64,000 bases of DNA from Paractinoplanes atraurantiacus (GCF_900215205.1 NZ_OBDY01000017.1:1-64000), one strand, 5' to 3'. Positions 41,307 to 49,849 are shown, counted from the first letter of the stretch. Notes: generated from the letters alone by a model not told the origin. Numbers and translations are program-made.

Positions 41307-41348
41307 CTTCATCGGGCGGCCTTCATCGGGCGGCCTTCATCGGGCGGC
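41307..41348. repeat. Three perfect 14-base tandem repeats at the end of ureG
   Basis: CTTCATCGGGCGGC at 41307-41320, 41321-41334 and 41335-41348. The copy nearest ureG contains its TGA stop, so the gene's last codons have been copied twice into the ureG-ureD gap. Confidence 0.9.
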
Positions 41349-42053
41349 TGGGACGCGGGCGGCGACCAGCGAGCGGATCCAGTCGGCGACCGGGGTGGCG
41401 GCGCGATCCTCGACCAAGGACAGGAAGACCGTGGGGAGCTCGCCCCGGCGGGCCTTGGCGTCGCGGTCCATCACCGAGAGGTCGGCGCTGACCAGCGGGG
41501 CCAGATCGGTCTTGTTGATGACCAGCAGGTCGGCGGTGGTGACGCCGGGGCCGCCCTTGCGGGGGACCTTGTCGCCGCCGGCCACGTCGACCACGAAGAT
41601 CTGCTGGTCGATCAGGCCCTTGCTGAAGGTCGCGGTCAGGTTGTCGCCGCCGCTCTCGACCAGGACCAGGTCGAGCGGGCCCAGGGCGTCCTCCAGATCC
41701 TCGACGGCGTCCAGGTTGGCGGAGATGTCGTCGCGGATGGCCGTGTGCGGGCAGCAGCCGGTCTCGACGGCGCGGATCCGCTCGACCGGGAGGACGCCGT
41801 TGCGCTTGAGGAAGTCGGCGTCCTCGGTCGTGTAGATGTCGTTGGTGACGACGGCGAGCCGCAACTCGTCGCCGAGCGCCCGGCAGAGGGCGGCGACCAG
41901 CGCGGTCTTGCCCGACCCGACCGGCCCGCCGATGCCGATCCGCAGCGCCCGCGGCGCGTCGGGGAGCGGCAGATGCGGGTCGACGCCCGGCTCCGGGTGC
42001 GTGTGCGGCACCTCGTCGGCTTCATGCGCGTGTGTGTGCTGATCAGGATGCAA
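41337..42053 (-). CDS. ureG: Urease accessory GTPase UreG
   Basis: 238 residues, SIMIBI-class GTPase that powers nickel insertion. P-loop GIGGPVGSGKTALV, switch ESGGDNLTATFS, nickel-binding CCPH (ETGCCPHTAIRDD) and guanine motif INKTDLAP are visible. The N-terminus is His-rich (HPDQHTHAHEADEVPHTH), a likely nickel store that may stand in for the missing UreE. TTG start at 42053, 8 bases after GGAGGT and inside the end of ureF. Confidence 0.93.
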   Translation of the reverse strand: MHPDQHTHAHEADEVPHTHPEPGVDPHLPLPDAPRALRIGIGGPVGSGKTALVAALCRALGDELRLAVVTNDIYTTEDADFLKRNGVLPVERIRAVETGCCPHTAIRDDISANLDAVEDLEDALGPLDLVLVESGGDNLTATFSKGLIDQQIFVVDVAGGDKVPRKGGPGVTTADLLVINKTDLAPLVSADLSVMDRDAKARRGELPTVFLSLVEDRAATPVADWIRSLVAARVPAAR

Positions 42054-42807
42054 AGAGACGCACCTCCCAGGTGGCGTGGAGCTCGGCGCCGATGTCGAGC
42101 AGGGGAGCGCCCGCGGCCGGCAGTTCGTCGACCGGGTCGCCGGCCCGGGCCGCGGCCGACGCCGCCACCCGGTCACAGTCGGGGGCGAGCCGGGCCAGGA
42201 GCCCGTGCACCGCGTACGGATCGAGGCCCAGCAACCGCACCCCGGCACTGGCCGACCCGGTCACCGTGCCGTGCGCTGCGGCGACGGCGGCTTCGAGCGG
42301 CCCCAACCCGGCAGCCCGGGCCAGCACGCCGAGCGCGACCGGCTGGTGCGGTTCCCGCCCGATCTCGGGAATGGCCCACATCGCCCGCCCCGCCCGCAGC
42401 AGCGCCCGCCCCTGAGCCCGCGACGCCTTGCGGAGGGCAGGCGACGGAGTACGAGCATCGAGCCCTTGGTCCAAGTCCGAAATGTCCGGCACGAAGTAGA
42501 GGGGTGGCGTCTGGTCACCGCGCGCGGGGTGGGCTGGTTGTGGGGTGGCGCGCGGGGGGTGGGCTGGTGGGGTGGCGCGCGCGAGGTGGGCCGGTGGCGA
42601 GGTGCCGAGCGTGCGGTGGCAGGCCGCGGCGGCGAAGGCCGCGGCGACCAGGCCCGAGGTGGCCAGCTTGCCGCGGAGGAAGCCGGCCAGGCCGTCGAGG
42701 TCGCCCACCCGGCCCGCCGAGACCTGGGCCTCGAGGCCGCCGGAGTGGGCGTGGCCGCCGGAGGGCAGGCGCCCGTCGGCCAGCAGGAGCAGCGTCGCGA
42801 GGCTCAC
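42043..42807 (-). CDS. ureF: Urease accessory protein UreF with repeat insert
   Basis: 254 residues. Family features: LLLLADGRLPSGGHAHSGGLEAQV at the N-terminus and GVRLLGLDPYAVHGLLARLAPDCD near the C-terminus. UreF regulates UreG GTP hydrolysis in the activation complex. In the middle (about residues 70-120) is an in-frame low-complexity insert of 9-10-residue units such as AHLARATPP and AHPPRATPQP, followed by PDISDLDQ. The insert is absent from typical UreF as I know it; the flanks remain in frame. GTG start. Confidence 0.88.
   Translation of the reverse strand: MSLATLLLLADGRLPSGGHAHSGGLEAQVSAGRVGDLDGLAGFLRGKLATSGLVAAAFAAAACHRTLGTSPPAHLARATPPAHPPRATPQPAHPARGDQTPPLYFVPDISDLDQGLDARTPSPALRKASRAQGRALLRAGRAMWAIPEIGREPHQPVALGVLARAAGLGPLEAAVAAAHGTVTGSASAGVRLLGLDPYAVHGLLARLAPDCDRVAASAAARAGDPVDELPAAGAPLLDIGAELHATWEVRLFAS
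42519..42602. repeat. In-frame GC-rich repeat inside ureF
   Basis: About three imperfect 27-30-base units (plus-strand words GCGCGCGGGGTGGGCTGGT and GGGGTGGCGCGCG) that code for the Pro/Ala/His/Arg insert of UreF. Confidence 0.75.
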
Positions 42808-42901
42808 CCCACACCACCGTGGAGCTTAAATCGGGAATGCCGGATTTGGTGCGAGGGGTCTGAAGCAGCGCGCGGGGGCGGGGTGTGGGCTGGAGGCATG
42901 G

Positions 42902-44650
42902 TCAGAAGAGGAAGTAGCGCTGGGCCATCGGCAGCTCGGTCACCGGGTCGGGGTCGATGATGTCGCCGTCCACGCGGACCTCGAACGTGTCGGCGTCCAC
43001 CTCGATGCGGGGGAGGGCGTCGTTCAGCGGCATGTCGGCCTTCGTGACCCGGCGCGTGTCGGCCACGGGGGCGAAGGCGCGCTTCACGCCCACGCGGTCG
43101 GTCAGCATCGCGTCGATGGCCGCGGGGGCCACGAAAGCCAACGACGTCTGGGCCGGGACCACGCCGTACGAGCCGAACATCGGTCGTGGCAGCATCGGCT
43201 GAGGTGTGGGAATCGAGGCGTTCGCGTCGCCCATCTGGGCGTAGGCGATCATGCCGCCCTTGATGACCAGCGCCGGCCGTACGCCGAAGAACGCGGGGTC
43301 CCAGAGGACCAGGTCGGCCAGCTTTCCCGGCTCGACCGAGCCGACCTGCTCGGCCATGCCGTGGGCGATCGCCGGGCAGATCGTGTATTTCGCGACGTAG
43401 CGGCGGGCGCGGTTGTTGTCGGCGGCCCCGTCGCCGGGAAGGGCGCCGCGGCGGGCCTTCATCACGTGGGCGGTCTGCCAGGTGCGCATGATGACCTCGC
43501 CGACGCGGCCCATGGCCTGCGAGTCGGAGCCGATCATCGAGATGGCGCCCAGGTCGTGCAGCAGGTCCTCGGCGGCCATGGTGGACGGGCGGATGCGGCT
43601 CTCGGCGAACGCCAGGTCCTCGGGCACGGCCGAGTTCAGGTGGTGGCAGACCATCAGCATGTCGAGGTGCTCGCTGAGGGTGTTGCGGGTGTACGGCCGG
43701 GTCGGGTTGGTCGACGACGGCAGGATGTTGGGCTGCCCGGCGACCGTGATGATGTCGGGCGCGTGGCCGCCGCCGGCGCCCTCGGTGTGATAGGCGTGGA
43801 TCGACCGGCCGCCGATGGCGCGCAGCGTCTCCTCGACGAAGCCGGCCTCGTTCAGGGTGTCGGTGTGGATCGCCGCCTGCACGCCCGAGGCGTCGCAGAC
43901 CTTCAGGCAGGCGTCGATCACCGCGGGCGTGGTGCCCCAGTCCTCGTGGAGCTTGAAACCGCCGGCGCCACCGCGCAGCTGCTCCCACATCGATTCGGCC
44001 GACGTGGTGTTGCCCTTCCCCAGGAGCAGGACATTGATGGGGTACGTGTCGATGGCCTCGAGCATGCGGGCCAGGTACCAGGCGTTCGGGGTGACCGTCG
44101 TGGCTTTGGTGCCCTCGGCCGGTCCGGTGCCACCACCGATGATCGAGGTGATGCCGGAGGCGATGGCGGTGTCCAGGACGGTCGGGCTGATCAGGTGGAC
44201 GTGGCTGTCGATCGCGCCCGCCGTGAGGATCTTGCCGTTGCCGGCGATGATCTCGGTGCCGGGCCCGATGACCAGGTCGGGGTGGACGCCGTCCATGGTG
44301 TCCGGGTTGCCGGCCTTGCCGAGGGCGACGATCCGCCCGTCCCGGATGCCGATGTCGGCCTTGACGACACCCCAGTGATCGAGCACGACCGCACCGGTGA
44401 TCACCGTGTCGGGTGACCCTTCGGCGCGGGTGGCCCGGGACTGCCCCATCGACTCGCGGATGACCTTGCCGCCACCGAAGACGACCTCGTCCCCGGGGTG
44501 GGGCCCGGCGCTGCGGTCCTCTTCGACCTCGATGAGCAGATTGGTGTCGGCGAGCCGGATCCGATCCCCGACGGTCGGCCCGTAGAGCGCCGCATACCGC
44601 CCACGATCGAGGCTGCTCGGCCCGTGTCCCGTCGACGCGGCGCTGGTCAT
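42902..44650 (-). CDS. ureC: Urease alpha (catalytic) subunit UreC
   Basis: 582 residues, the nickel hydrolase that cleaves urea to ammonia and carbamate. Nickel ligands: His150-x-His152 (DSHVHLI), the Lys233 to be carbamylated (GGFKLHEDWG), and Asp in GSDSQAMGR. The flap motif VCHHLNSAVPEDLAFAESRI is intact. It overlaps ureB by 4 bases. All active-site residues are present, so the enzyme should be functional. Confidence 0.97.
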   Translation of the reverse strand: MTSAASTGHGPSSLDRGRYAALYGPTVGDRIRLADTNLLIEVEEDRSAGPHPGDEVVFGGGKVIRESMGQSRATRAEGSPDTVITGAVVLDHWGVVKADIGIRDGRIVALGKAGNPDTMDGVHPDLVIGPGTEIIAGNGKILTAGAIDSHVHLISPTVLDTAIASGITSIIGGGTGPAEGTKATTVTPNAWYLARMLEAIDTYPINVLLLGKGNTTSAESMWEQLRGGAGGFKLHEDWGTTPAVIDACLKVCDASGVQAAIHTDTLNEAGFVEETLRAIGGRSIHAYHTEGAGGGHAPDIITVAGQPNILPSSTNPTRPYTRNTLSEHLDMLMVCHHLNSAVPEDLAFAESRIRPSTMAAEDLLHDLGAISMIGSDSQAMGRVGEVIMRTWQTAHVMKARRGALPGDGAADNNRARRYVAKYTICPAIAHGMAEQVGSVEPGKLADLVLWDPAFFGVRPALVIKGGMIAYAQMGDANASIPTPQPMLPRPMFGSYGVVPAQTSLAFVAPAAIDAMLTDRVGVKRAFAPVADTRRVTKADMPLNDALPRIEVDADTFEVRVDGDIIDPDPVTELPMAQRYFLF

Positions 44651-45096
44651 CGCGAGCTCCCGTTCTCGTGCTCGCCCGACGAAGGCGATAAGTCGGGAAT
44701 GTCGGAGAAGGCGGGCGGAGGGGGAGGCGCGGGCGAGGTCGCGGCGCCCTGAGGGCCGGCGGCCGCGGATCCGGTGGCGGGTGGGCCGTCGTCCAGCGGG
44801 CCGGCGGCCAGGCCTCGCAGGCCGGGGACTATGCGGGCGCCGGCCAAGGGGACCAGCGTGACGTCTCGGGGCATGCCTGGTTCGAAGCGGACCGACGTGC
44901 CGGCCGGGACGGCCAGGCGGTGGCCCCAGGCCGCTGTGCGGTCGAAGTGCAGGGCCTCGTTGGACTCGGCGAAGTGGAAGTGGGAACCGACCTGCACGGG
45001 GCGGTCGCCGGTGTTGCGGACGGTCAGGGCCAGGGGCGTACGGCCGGAATTGATCGGGATGTCGCCGTCGCCGTGGAGGATCTCGCCGGGGATCAT
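44647..45096 (-). CDS. ureB: Urease beta subunit UreB with extended C-terminus
   Basis: 149 residues. The first 100 are a normal UreB (MIPGEILHGDGDIPINSGR, VGSHFHFAESNEALHFDR). The last 45 are an added Pro/Ala/Gly-rich tail ending in AFSDIPDLSPSSGEHENG, which is not part of the core fold. The tail contains one copy of a short sequence also found in ureF and in the ureF-ureC gap. Overlaps ureA and ureC by 4 bases each. Confidence 0.93.
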   Translation of the reverse strand: MIPGEILHGDGDIPINSGRTPLALTVRNTGDRPVQVGSHFHFAESNEALHFDRTAAWGHRLAVPAGTSVRFEPGMPRDVTLVPLAGARIVPGLRGLAAGPLDDGPPATGSAAAGPQGAATSPAPPPPPAFSDIPDLSPSSGEHENGSSR

Positions 45097-45395
45097 GCGA
45101 TGGGCCCGTGGACGGTGACCAGCTTCGTGCCGTCCGGGAAGGTCGCCTCGACCTGGACCTCGGGCAGCATCTCGGGCACGCCCGGCATCACGTCGTCGCG
45201 GGTGAGGACCCGCCGTCCCGCGTCCATCAGGTCGGCCACCGTGCGGCCGTCGCGGGCTCCTTCGAGCAGGAACGCCGTGATGATGGCCGTGGCCTCGGGA
45301 TGGTTCAGCTTCAGGCCACGCTCGCGGCGTTTCCGCGCGACGTCCGCCGCGACGTGGATGAGCAGCCGTTCCTGCTCGTGCTGGCTGAGGAACAA
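45093..45395 (-). CDS. ureA: Urease gamma subunit UreA
   Basis: 100 residues, the usual length for a separate gamma subunit: LSQHEQERLLIHVAADVARK, LNHPEATAIITAFLLEGARDG and VQVEATFPDGTKLVTVHGPI. First gene of the operon; TTG start after GGGGAGGT. The promoter should lie in 45396-45519. I see no NtrC- or GlnR-type site with confidence. Confidence 0.95.
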   Translation of the reverse strand: MFLSQHEQERLLIHVAADVARKRRERGLKLNHPEATAIITAFLLEGARDGRTVADLMDAGRRVLTRDDVMPGVPEMLPEVQVEATFPDGTKLVTVHGPIA

Positions 45396-45519
45396 GGGAC
45401 CTCCCCGGTTAGCGCTCCGCGAGCTTCGCAGCCCGACGTTTCGCTCGTGTTACCCGTTCGTGGCGCGAGCCTCCATGGTGATCAAACCAGGCCCGCGCCC
45501 ACGAAGTCGGTAAACGCGC

Positions 45520-45900
45520 TCAGGCCCCGATGTAGAGAACCGCGTCGATCTCGATGTCGAAGCCGACCAGCGGCACCGGCAGGGTGGTCCGCACCGGCGG
45601 GTTCGGGCCGGTGACGTACTCCTTGTAGATCTCGTTCATCTCGGCGAAGTCGTCGAAGTCGCGCAGGTAGACGCCGAGCCGGACGGCCTGGTCGAGGCTG
45701 CCGCCGGCCGCCTCGGCCACCGTGGCCAGGTTGCGGAACGCCGCGTGGGCCTGCTCGGCGAAACTGCCGGTGACCCGGGTGCCGTCGGCCAGCGACGGGA
45801 TCGCCCCAGCCAGGTAGATGAAGTCGCCGGCGACGATCGCCTGCGAGTACGGCCCGCCGACCGGGCCCGCCTTGTCGGTGTTGACGGCGCGCTTGGGCAT
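45520..45900 (-). CDS. RidA-family enamine/imine deaminase
   Basis: 126 residues with the RidA/YjgF pattern: GPYSQAIVAGDFIYLAGAIP, QAHAAFRNLATVAEAAGGSLDQ and PNPPVRTTLPVPLVGFDIEIDAV. The Arg of the PPVRTT motif binds the substrate carboxylate. RidA clears reactive enamines from PLP enzymes; some relatives have other hydrolytic roles. Its ATG overlaps the amidohydrolase stop by 1 base, so they form one unit. Confidence 0.9.
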   Translation of the reverse strand: MPKRAVNTDKAGPVGGPYSQAIVAGDFIYLAGAIPSLADGTRVTGSFAEQAHAAFRNLATVAEAAGGSLDQAVRLGVYLRDFDDFAEMNEIYKEYVTGPNPPVRTTLPVPLVGFDIEIDAVLYIGA

Positions 45901-47114
45901 CAGAGGTCCCCCTCGGTGGTTCGCGGAAACTGCTCGGCCAGCCCGTCCACACCGACCAGCGGCGCGGCGAGCATCTCACGAAGATCTTGCTCCCGCCGGT
46001 CGAGGGCCGCGCGCTGGGCTCCGGTCAGCGGGACCCACGGGGCCGGTGGGTCCGGCAGTCGCGGTCGCAGCAGCCGTCCGGCCACGTAGGTCGCCGTGTT
46101 CACCAGGCGCATCGGCGCCCGCCGAACCTGGCGGTGCGAGTCGACGACCTCGTGCTCCTCATGGCGTACGTCGAAAACCGCGAGATCAGCCGGTGAGCCC
46201 GGCGTGAGAGTGCCGCCCGGCAGGCCCAGAATCTCGGCCGGCCGGGTGGTCGCCATCGCGAGCACGTCGGGCAGGGCCATGCCGACCGCGAGCATCTTGG
46301 CCATCGTGGTCGGCAGGTCGAAGACGGGCCCGTGCAGCGACCGGCAGTGCAGGTCGGTCGAGACGGTGTCGGGGATGATGCCGGCGTCGAGCTGCCGTTC
46401 CAGCACGTCGAAGGCGAACCCGCCCGAGCCGTGCCCGATGTCGAACCGGACCTCCCGCGCGAAGGCCGCCTTGACCGCCGGCCCGAGCGGCTCGGCGATC
46501 CCGCTGGAGCAGTGGGTCACGATGTCGCCCGGCCGCAGCAGGTCGAGCACGTCGTCCAGCCGCGGCGGTGTGGTCCCGATGTGGACCATGACCGGCACTT
46601 TGCACCGCTCACCGACGGCCAGCGCCCGCCGCAACGGCTCGACCCCGTTGTCGCCCACGGTGTCGCGGTCGACGCGCACCTTGACGCCGCGGATGACCTC
46701 GCGGTGCGCCTGCACCGTGTCGACGGCCAGTTCGACGTCGCAGTTGTCCAGGTCACGACCTTCGCCCGTACGCCCGGAGAGCCCCACCGCCGAGATGTTC
46801 AGGAGCGCGGGGACACGTACGTCCCGAACCTTGGTCGTCAGATCGGCCAATGTGTAGGCGCCCGCCGATCCCGCGTCGACCCACGTCGTCACACCCGTGT
46901 ACCAGGCCACCGCGTCCGGGGAGATCCCCCAATATCCGGGCCCGGAATGGGTGTGCATATCGATCAGTCCCGGCGTGACCAGCTTGCCTCCGACGTCCAC
47001 AATCGTGCGGGCATGGCGCGGCAGGTTGGTGCCCACCGCCGCGATCACCCCGTTGGTCACCGCCACATCGAACGGCTCGCCCCCGCTCAGGAGCAGGTCG
47101 TACGTCACTCGCAT
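45900..47114 (-). CDS. Metal-dependent amidohydrolase (deacetylase / D-aminoacylase-like)
   Basis: 404 residues, TIM-barrel amidohydrolase. Metal ligands: HTHSG (LIDMHTHSGPGYWG), a bridging Lys candidate in RGVKVRV, later His (MVHIGTTPP, VTHCSSG) and Asp (DTVSTDLHCRS). The family includes dihydroorotase-like, N-acyl-D-amino-acid and amino-sugar deacetylases; the substrate is not clear. ATG 47114 is only 13 bases from the divergent GH20 start. Paired with RidA, it may act in catabolism of N-acyl amino compounds. Confidence 0.85.
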   Translation of the reverse strand: MRVTYDLLLSGGEPFDVAVTNGVIAAVGTNLPRHARTIVDVGGKLVTPGLIDMHTHSGPGYWGISPDAVAWYTGVTTWVDAGSAGAYTLADLTTKVRDVRVPALLNISAVGLSGRTGEGRDLDNCDVELAVDTVQAHREVIRGVKVRVDRDTVGDNGVEPLRRALAVGERCKVPVMVHIGTTPPRLDDVLDLLRPGDIVTHCSSGIAEPLGPAVKAAFAREVRFDIGHGSGGFAFDVLERQLDAGIIPDTVSTDLHCRSLHGPVFDLPTTMAKMLAVGMALPDVLAMATTRPAEILGLPGGTLTPGSPADLAVFDVRHEEHEVVDSHRQVRRAPMRLVNTATYVAGRLLRPRLPDPPAPWVPLTGAQRAALDRREQDLREMLAAPLVGVDGLAEQFPRTTEGDL

Positions 47115-47127
47115 ACTGTAATAAGCG

Positions 47128-48675
47128 ATGATTCCGCAGCCGGTGTCTATCACCCGTAACGACGGCTTCTTCCACCTAAATCCGGCCGTTCCGCTGGACG
47201 CCGATCCGGGTTCGGAGGGCGTGGCCACCTGGCTTCGCAACGCTCTGCGCTGCCCACTCCCTCCTGGGCGGGGCGGTGTCACGCTGCGCGTCGACCCTTC
47301 AAAGCCGATTGAGGGGTACGCCCTGACGTGCGCCCCGGCCTCATTGGAGATCACCGGCGGATCGGCGGCGGGCGTGTTCCGGGGCGCGCAGACCCTGCGG
47401 CAGTTGCTTCCGCCGGCGGCACTGCGCCGGGCCGGCGCCGTGGACTGGAACGTTCCAGCGGTGACCATCACCGACCAGCCGAGGTTCGCGTGGCGGGGCG
47501 TGATGCTCGACGTGGCCCGCCACTTCATGCCGGTGGCGGACGTGCTGCGCTTCCTCGACCTGGCCGCGTTCCACAAGCTGAACGTCCTGCACCTGCACCT
47601 GACCGACGACCAGGGCTGGCGTGTCGAGATCCCCGGCTGGCCCCGCCTCACGTCGGTCGGCGCCTGGCGCCCGTCGTCGATGCTGGGCGCCCGGGTCCAC
47701 GCCCGCGACGACGGCCGCCCGCACGGCGGCTTCTACACGACGGACGACCTGCGCGAGATCGTGGCCTACGCGGCGTCGCTGCACATGACGGTCGTCCCCG
47801 AGGTCGACATGCCCGGCCACATGCAGGCCGCCGTGGCCGCGTACCCCGAGCTGGGAAACGGTTTCCGGGGAGGCGTCCGCACCACGTGGGGCATCTCCTC
47901 CCACGTGCTGAACCTGGGCGACGAGGCGATGGCCTTCTGCCGCGCCGTCCTGGACCACGTGTGCGACGTCTTCCCGTCCGAGCTGATCGGCATAGGCGGC
48001 GACGAGTGCCCACCGGACGAGTGGGAGGGCCTGGGCTTGTCCGGCGCCCAGCCGTGGTTCACCGCCCAGATGGCCGAGCATCTGGCATCCCGCGGCCGGC
48101 GCCTCTACGGCTGGGACGAGATCCTCACCGGCGGCGCCCCACCGGGCGCGGTGGTGGCGGCTTGGCGCGGCCCGCGGCCGACCACGGTCGCGGCCCGGCT
48201 GGGCCACGACGTCGTCTCCTGCCCCGACATCGCGGTCTACCTGGACTACCGCCAGTCCGACGACCCGGGCGAGCCGACCCCGGTCGGCACGTTGCTGACG
48301 CTGGAGGACGTCTACCGCTTCCAGCCGGTCCCGCCAGGCCTGACACCCGAGGAGGCCGCCCACGTCCTGGGCGGCCAGGCCAACGTCTGGACGGAACACA
48401 TGGAGAACGCCCGGCGGGTGGACTACATGACGTATCCCCGCCTGTGTGCCCTGGCCGAGGCGGTCTGGGATCCACCGGGCCGCTCGTACGAGTCCTTCAT
48501 GACCCGCCTGCCCGAGCATTTGTCCCGCTTGGACGCCTTGGGCGTCAACTATCGCCCCCTCACCGGCCCACGGCCGTGGGACGCCCGCCCCGACGCCCCC
48601 GGCAACCCGCAAACCCTCCCCGGCCGCCTGGCCCAACTGGCCGAGATGACGGCCAACCTCCCGAAGACTGACTGA
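47128..48675 (+). CDS. GH20 beta-N-acetylhexosaminidase, apparently cytoplasmic
   Basis: 515 residues. GH20 catalytic pair Asp292-Glu293 in GIGGDECP, with FAWRGVMLDVARHFMPV, LNVLHLHLTDDQGWRVEI and TVVPEVDMPGHMQA. It removes terminal GlcNAc or GalNAc from chitin or cell-wall fragments, using the substrate acetamido group. There is no signal peptide, so it probably works on imported oligosaccharides. ATG 47128 has no ribosome site and may be leaderless. Confidence 0.93.
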   Translation: MIPQPVSITRNDGFFHLNPAVPLDADPGSEGVATWLRNALRCPLPPGRGGVTLRVDPSKPIEGYALTCAPASLEITGGSAAGVFRGAQTLRQLLPPAALRRAGAVDWNVPAVTITDQPRFAWRGVMLDVARHFMPVADVLRFLDLAAFHKLNVLHLHLTDDQGWRVEIPGWPRLTSVGAWRPSSMLGARVHARDDGRPHGGFYTTDDLREIVAYAASLHMTVVPEVDMPGHMQAAVAAYPELGNGFRGGVRTTWGISSHVLNLGDEAMAFCRAVLDHVCDVFPSELIGIGGDECPPDEWEGLGLSGAQPWFTAQMAEHLASRGRRLYGWDEILTGGAPPGAVVAAWRGPRPTTVAARLGHDVVSCPDIAVYLDYRQSDDPGEPTPVGTLLTLEDVYRFQPVPPGLTPEEAAHVLGGQANVWTEHMENARRVDYMTYPRLCALAEAVWDPPGRSYESFMTRLPEHLSRLDALGVNYRPLTGPRPWDARPDAPGNPQTLPGRLAQLAEMTANLPKTD

Positions 48676-48776
48676 CACGCGTTCCGTTTCCACCACTCGG
48701 CGAGAGCCGCGCGCCCTCCTGAACCCTCAACAGTCCCGCCGCGCCGGTCTGGCGAAGCTGGTGGTGCCGCTCTATA

Positions 48777-48792
48777 GTTGAACGCGTTCAAC
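48777..48792 (+). promoter_or_regulatory. 16-base palindromic operator with overlapping -10-like element
   Basis: GTTGAACGCGTTCAAC is a perfect palindrome. It starts within TATAGT (48773-48778), a plausible -10 hexamer, so a bound repressor would block transcription of the YndJ-like gene. It resembles TetR-family operators. Confidence 0.6.
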
Positions 48793-48808
48793 AAAATGGG
48801 AGGCCGTT

Positions 48809-49801
48809 GTGTGGGCCCTGGTCAACGCACTTATCACGATCGGCATGCTGATCGTCGTGCCGGTAGGCCTTCGCCTCGTCGGCCTGGGCGGCGCGGTCAC
48901 GCGGTTCTGGCCCATCGCGGCCCTGGCCGGCGCATCGAGTCTGTGGCTGCCGCGCGGGGCGGCGGCGACGGGACTTGCGGTCGTCTACGCGCTCGCGGCG
49001 TCAGCGCTCGCTCTTCAGGCCATCCGACCGCAGCCGGCGCGCCGGGAACGGACGCGGCGTGGGTGGGCAGAACCGATAGCCCGGGCGCGGCCGGCATGGG
49101 GAGAGCCGACGGCCCGGGTGCGGCTTGCCTTGGCGAAGTCGACTGCCTGGATGGGACCCGGGTTGGGGGATGCGGCTGTCCGGGCGCGGTTCGGATGGCG
49201 GGAGCGGATTGCTCTGGGGACCGCGCTGGCCGGGCCGGTGATCGCGGGTGGGGCGCTGGTGGCCGAGCGGGGCGGATATCGGCTGTTCGGTTTTGAGCTT
49301 GGGGTGTTGACGCTGACCGTGGCGCACTTCCACTTCGCCGGGTTCGCCGCCGCGCTGATCGCCGGGCTGCACCGGCGGCTGGCGCCCGGGCGGCTCGCCG
49401 ATGCGGCCGTGCTCACCGTTCCGGCCGGCACGCTGCTGGTGTTGGCCGGCTATTTCACCAGCGAGTTCGTCGAGCTTGCGGGTGCTCTCGTCCTCACCGC
49501 CGGCATGTGGGCCATGGGCTGGTCCACCTGGCGCCACGCTCGTACCCAGGTGGCCGACCGCCTCACCGCCGGGCTGCTGGCCACCTCCGCCCTGGTCCTG
49601 GCCGTTTCGATGGTGCTTGCCGTGAGCTGGGCCCTGGGCGAAGCCACCGGCCTGCCTCACCCGTCCCTGGCCTGGATGGCCGCCACCCACGGCGTGGCCA
49701 ACGCCCTCGGCTTCGCCGTCTGCGGCCTCGCCGCCTACACCCGCCTGCGCCTGGCGGCCGGCCCGGACGGCGTCCCTCCGCGAATGCTCGCCCGCAGCTG
49801 A
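48809..49801 (+). CDS. YndJ-like multi-pass membrane protein with repeat insert
   Basis: 330 residues, about nine membrane helices. HFHFAGFAAALIAG and MAATHGVANALGFAVCG are like YndJ-type membrane proteins, whose function is unknown. Residues 86-129 are four 11-residue repeats (WAEPIARARPA, WGEPTARVRLA, LAKSTAWMGPG, LGDAAVRARFG) forming a basic loop between helices. GTG 48809 has GGGAGG 5 bases upstream and follows a palindromic operator. Likely monocistronic. Confidence 0.75.
   Translation: MWALVNALITIGMLIVVPVGLRLVGLGGAVTRFWPIAALAGASSLWLPRGAAATGLAVVYALAASALALQAIRPQPARRERTRRGWAEPIARARPAWGEPTARVRLALAKSTAWMGPGLGDAAVRARFGWRERIALGTALAGPVIAGGALVAERGGYRLFGFELGVLTLTVAHFHFAGFAAALIAGLHRRLAPGRLADAAVLTVPAGTLLVLAGYFTSEFVELAGALVLTAGMWAMGWSTWRHARTQVADRLTAGLLATSALVLAVSMVLAVSWALGEATGLPHPSLAWMAATHGVANALGFAVCGLAAYTRLRLAAGPDGVPPRMLARS
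49064..49195 (+). repeat. Four 33-base tandem repeats inside the YndJ-like gene
   Basis: Units begin at 49064, 49097, 49130 and 49163. Each starts TGGG or TTGG and ends near CGGG-CGCGG-like words; identity between the best pair is about 70% by eye. The unit is a multiple of three, so the frame is kept. Confidence 0.85.
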
Positions 49802-49849
49802 CTCCGCAGAGGGCAACGCGCAGCAAGTGGGACATCGGCACGCGGGGTG

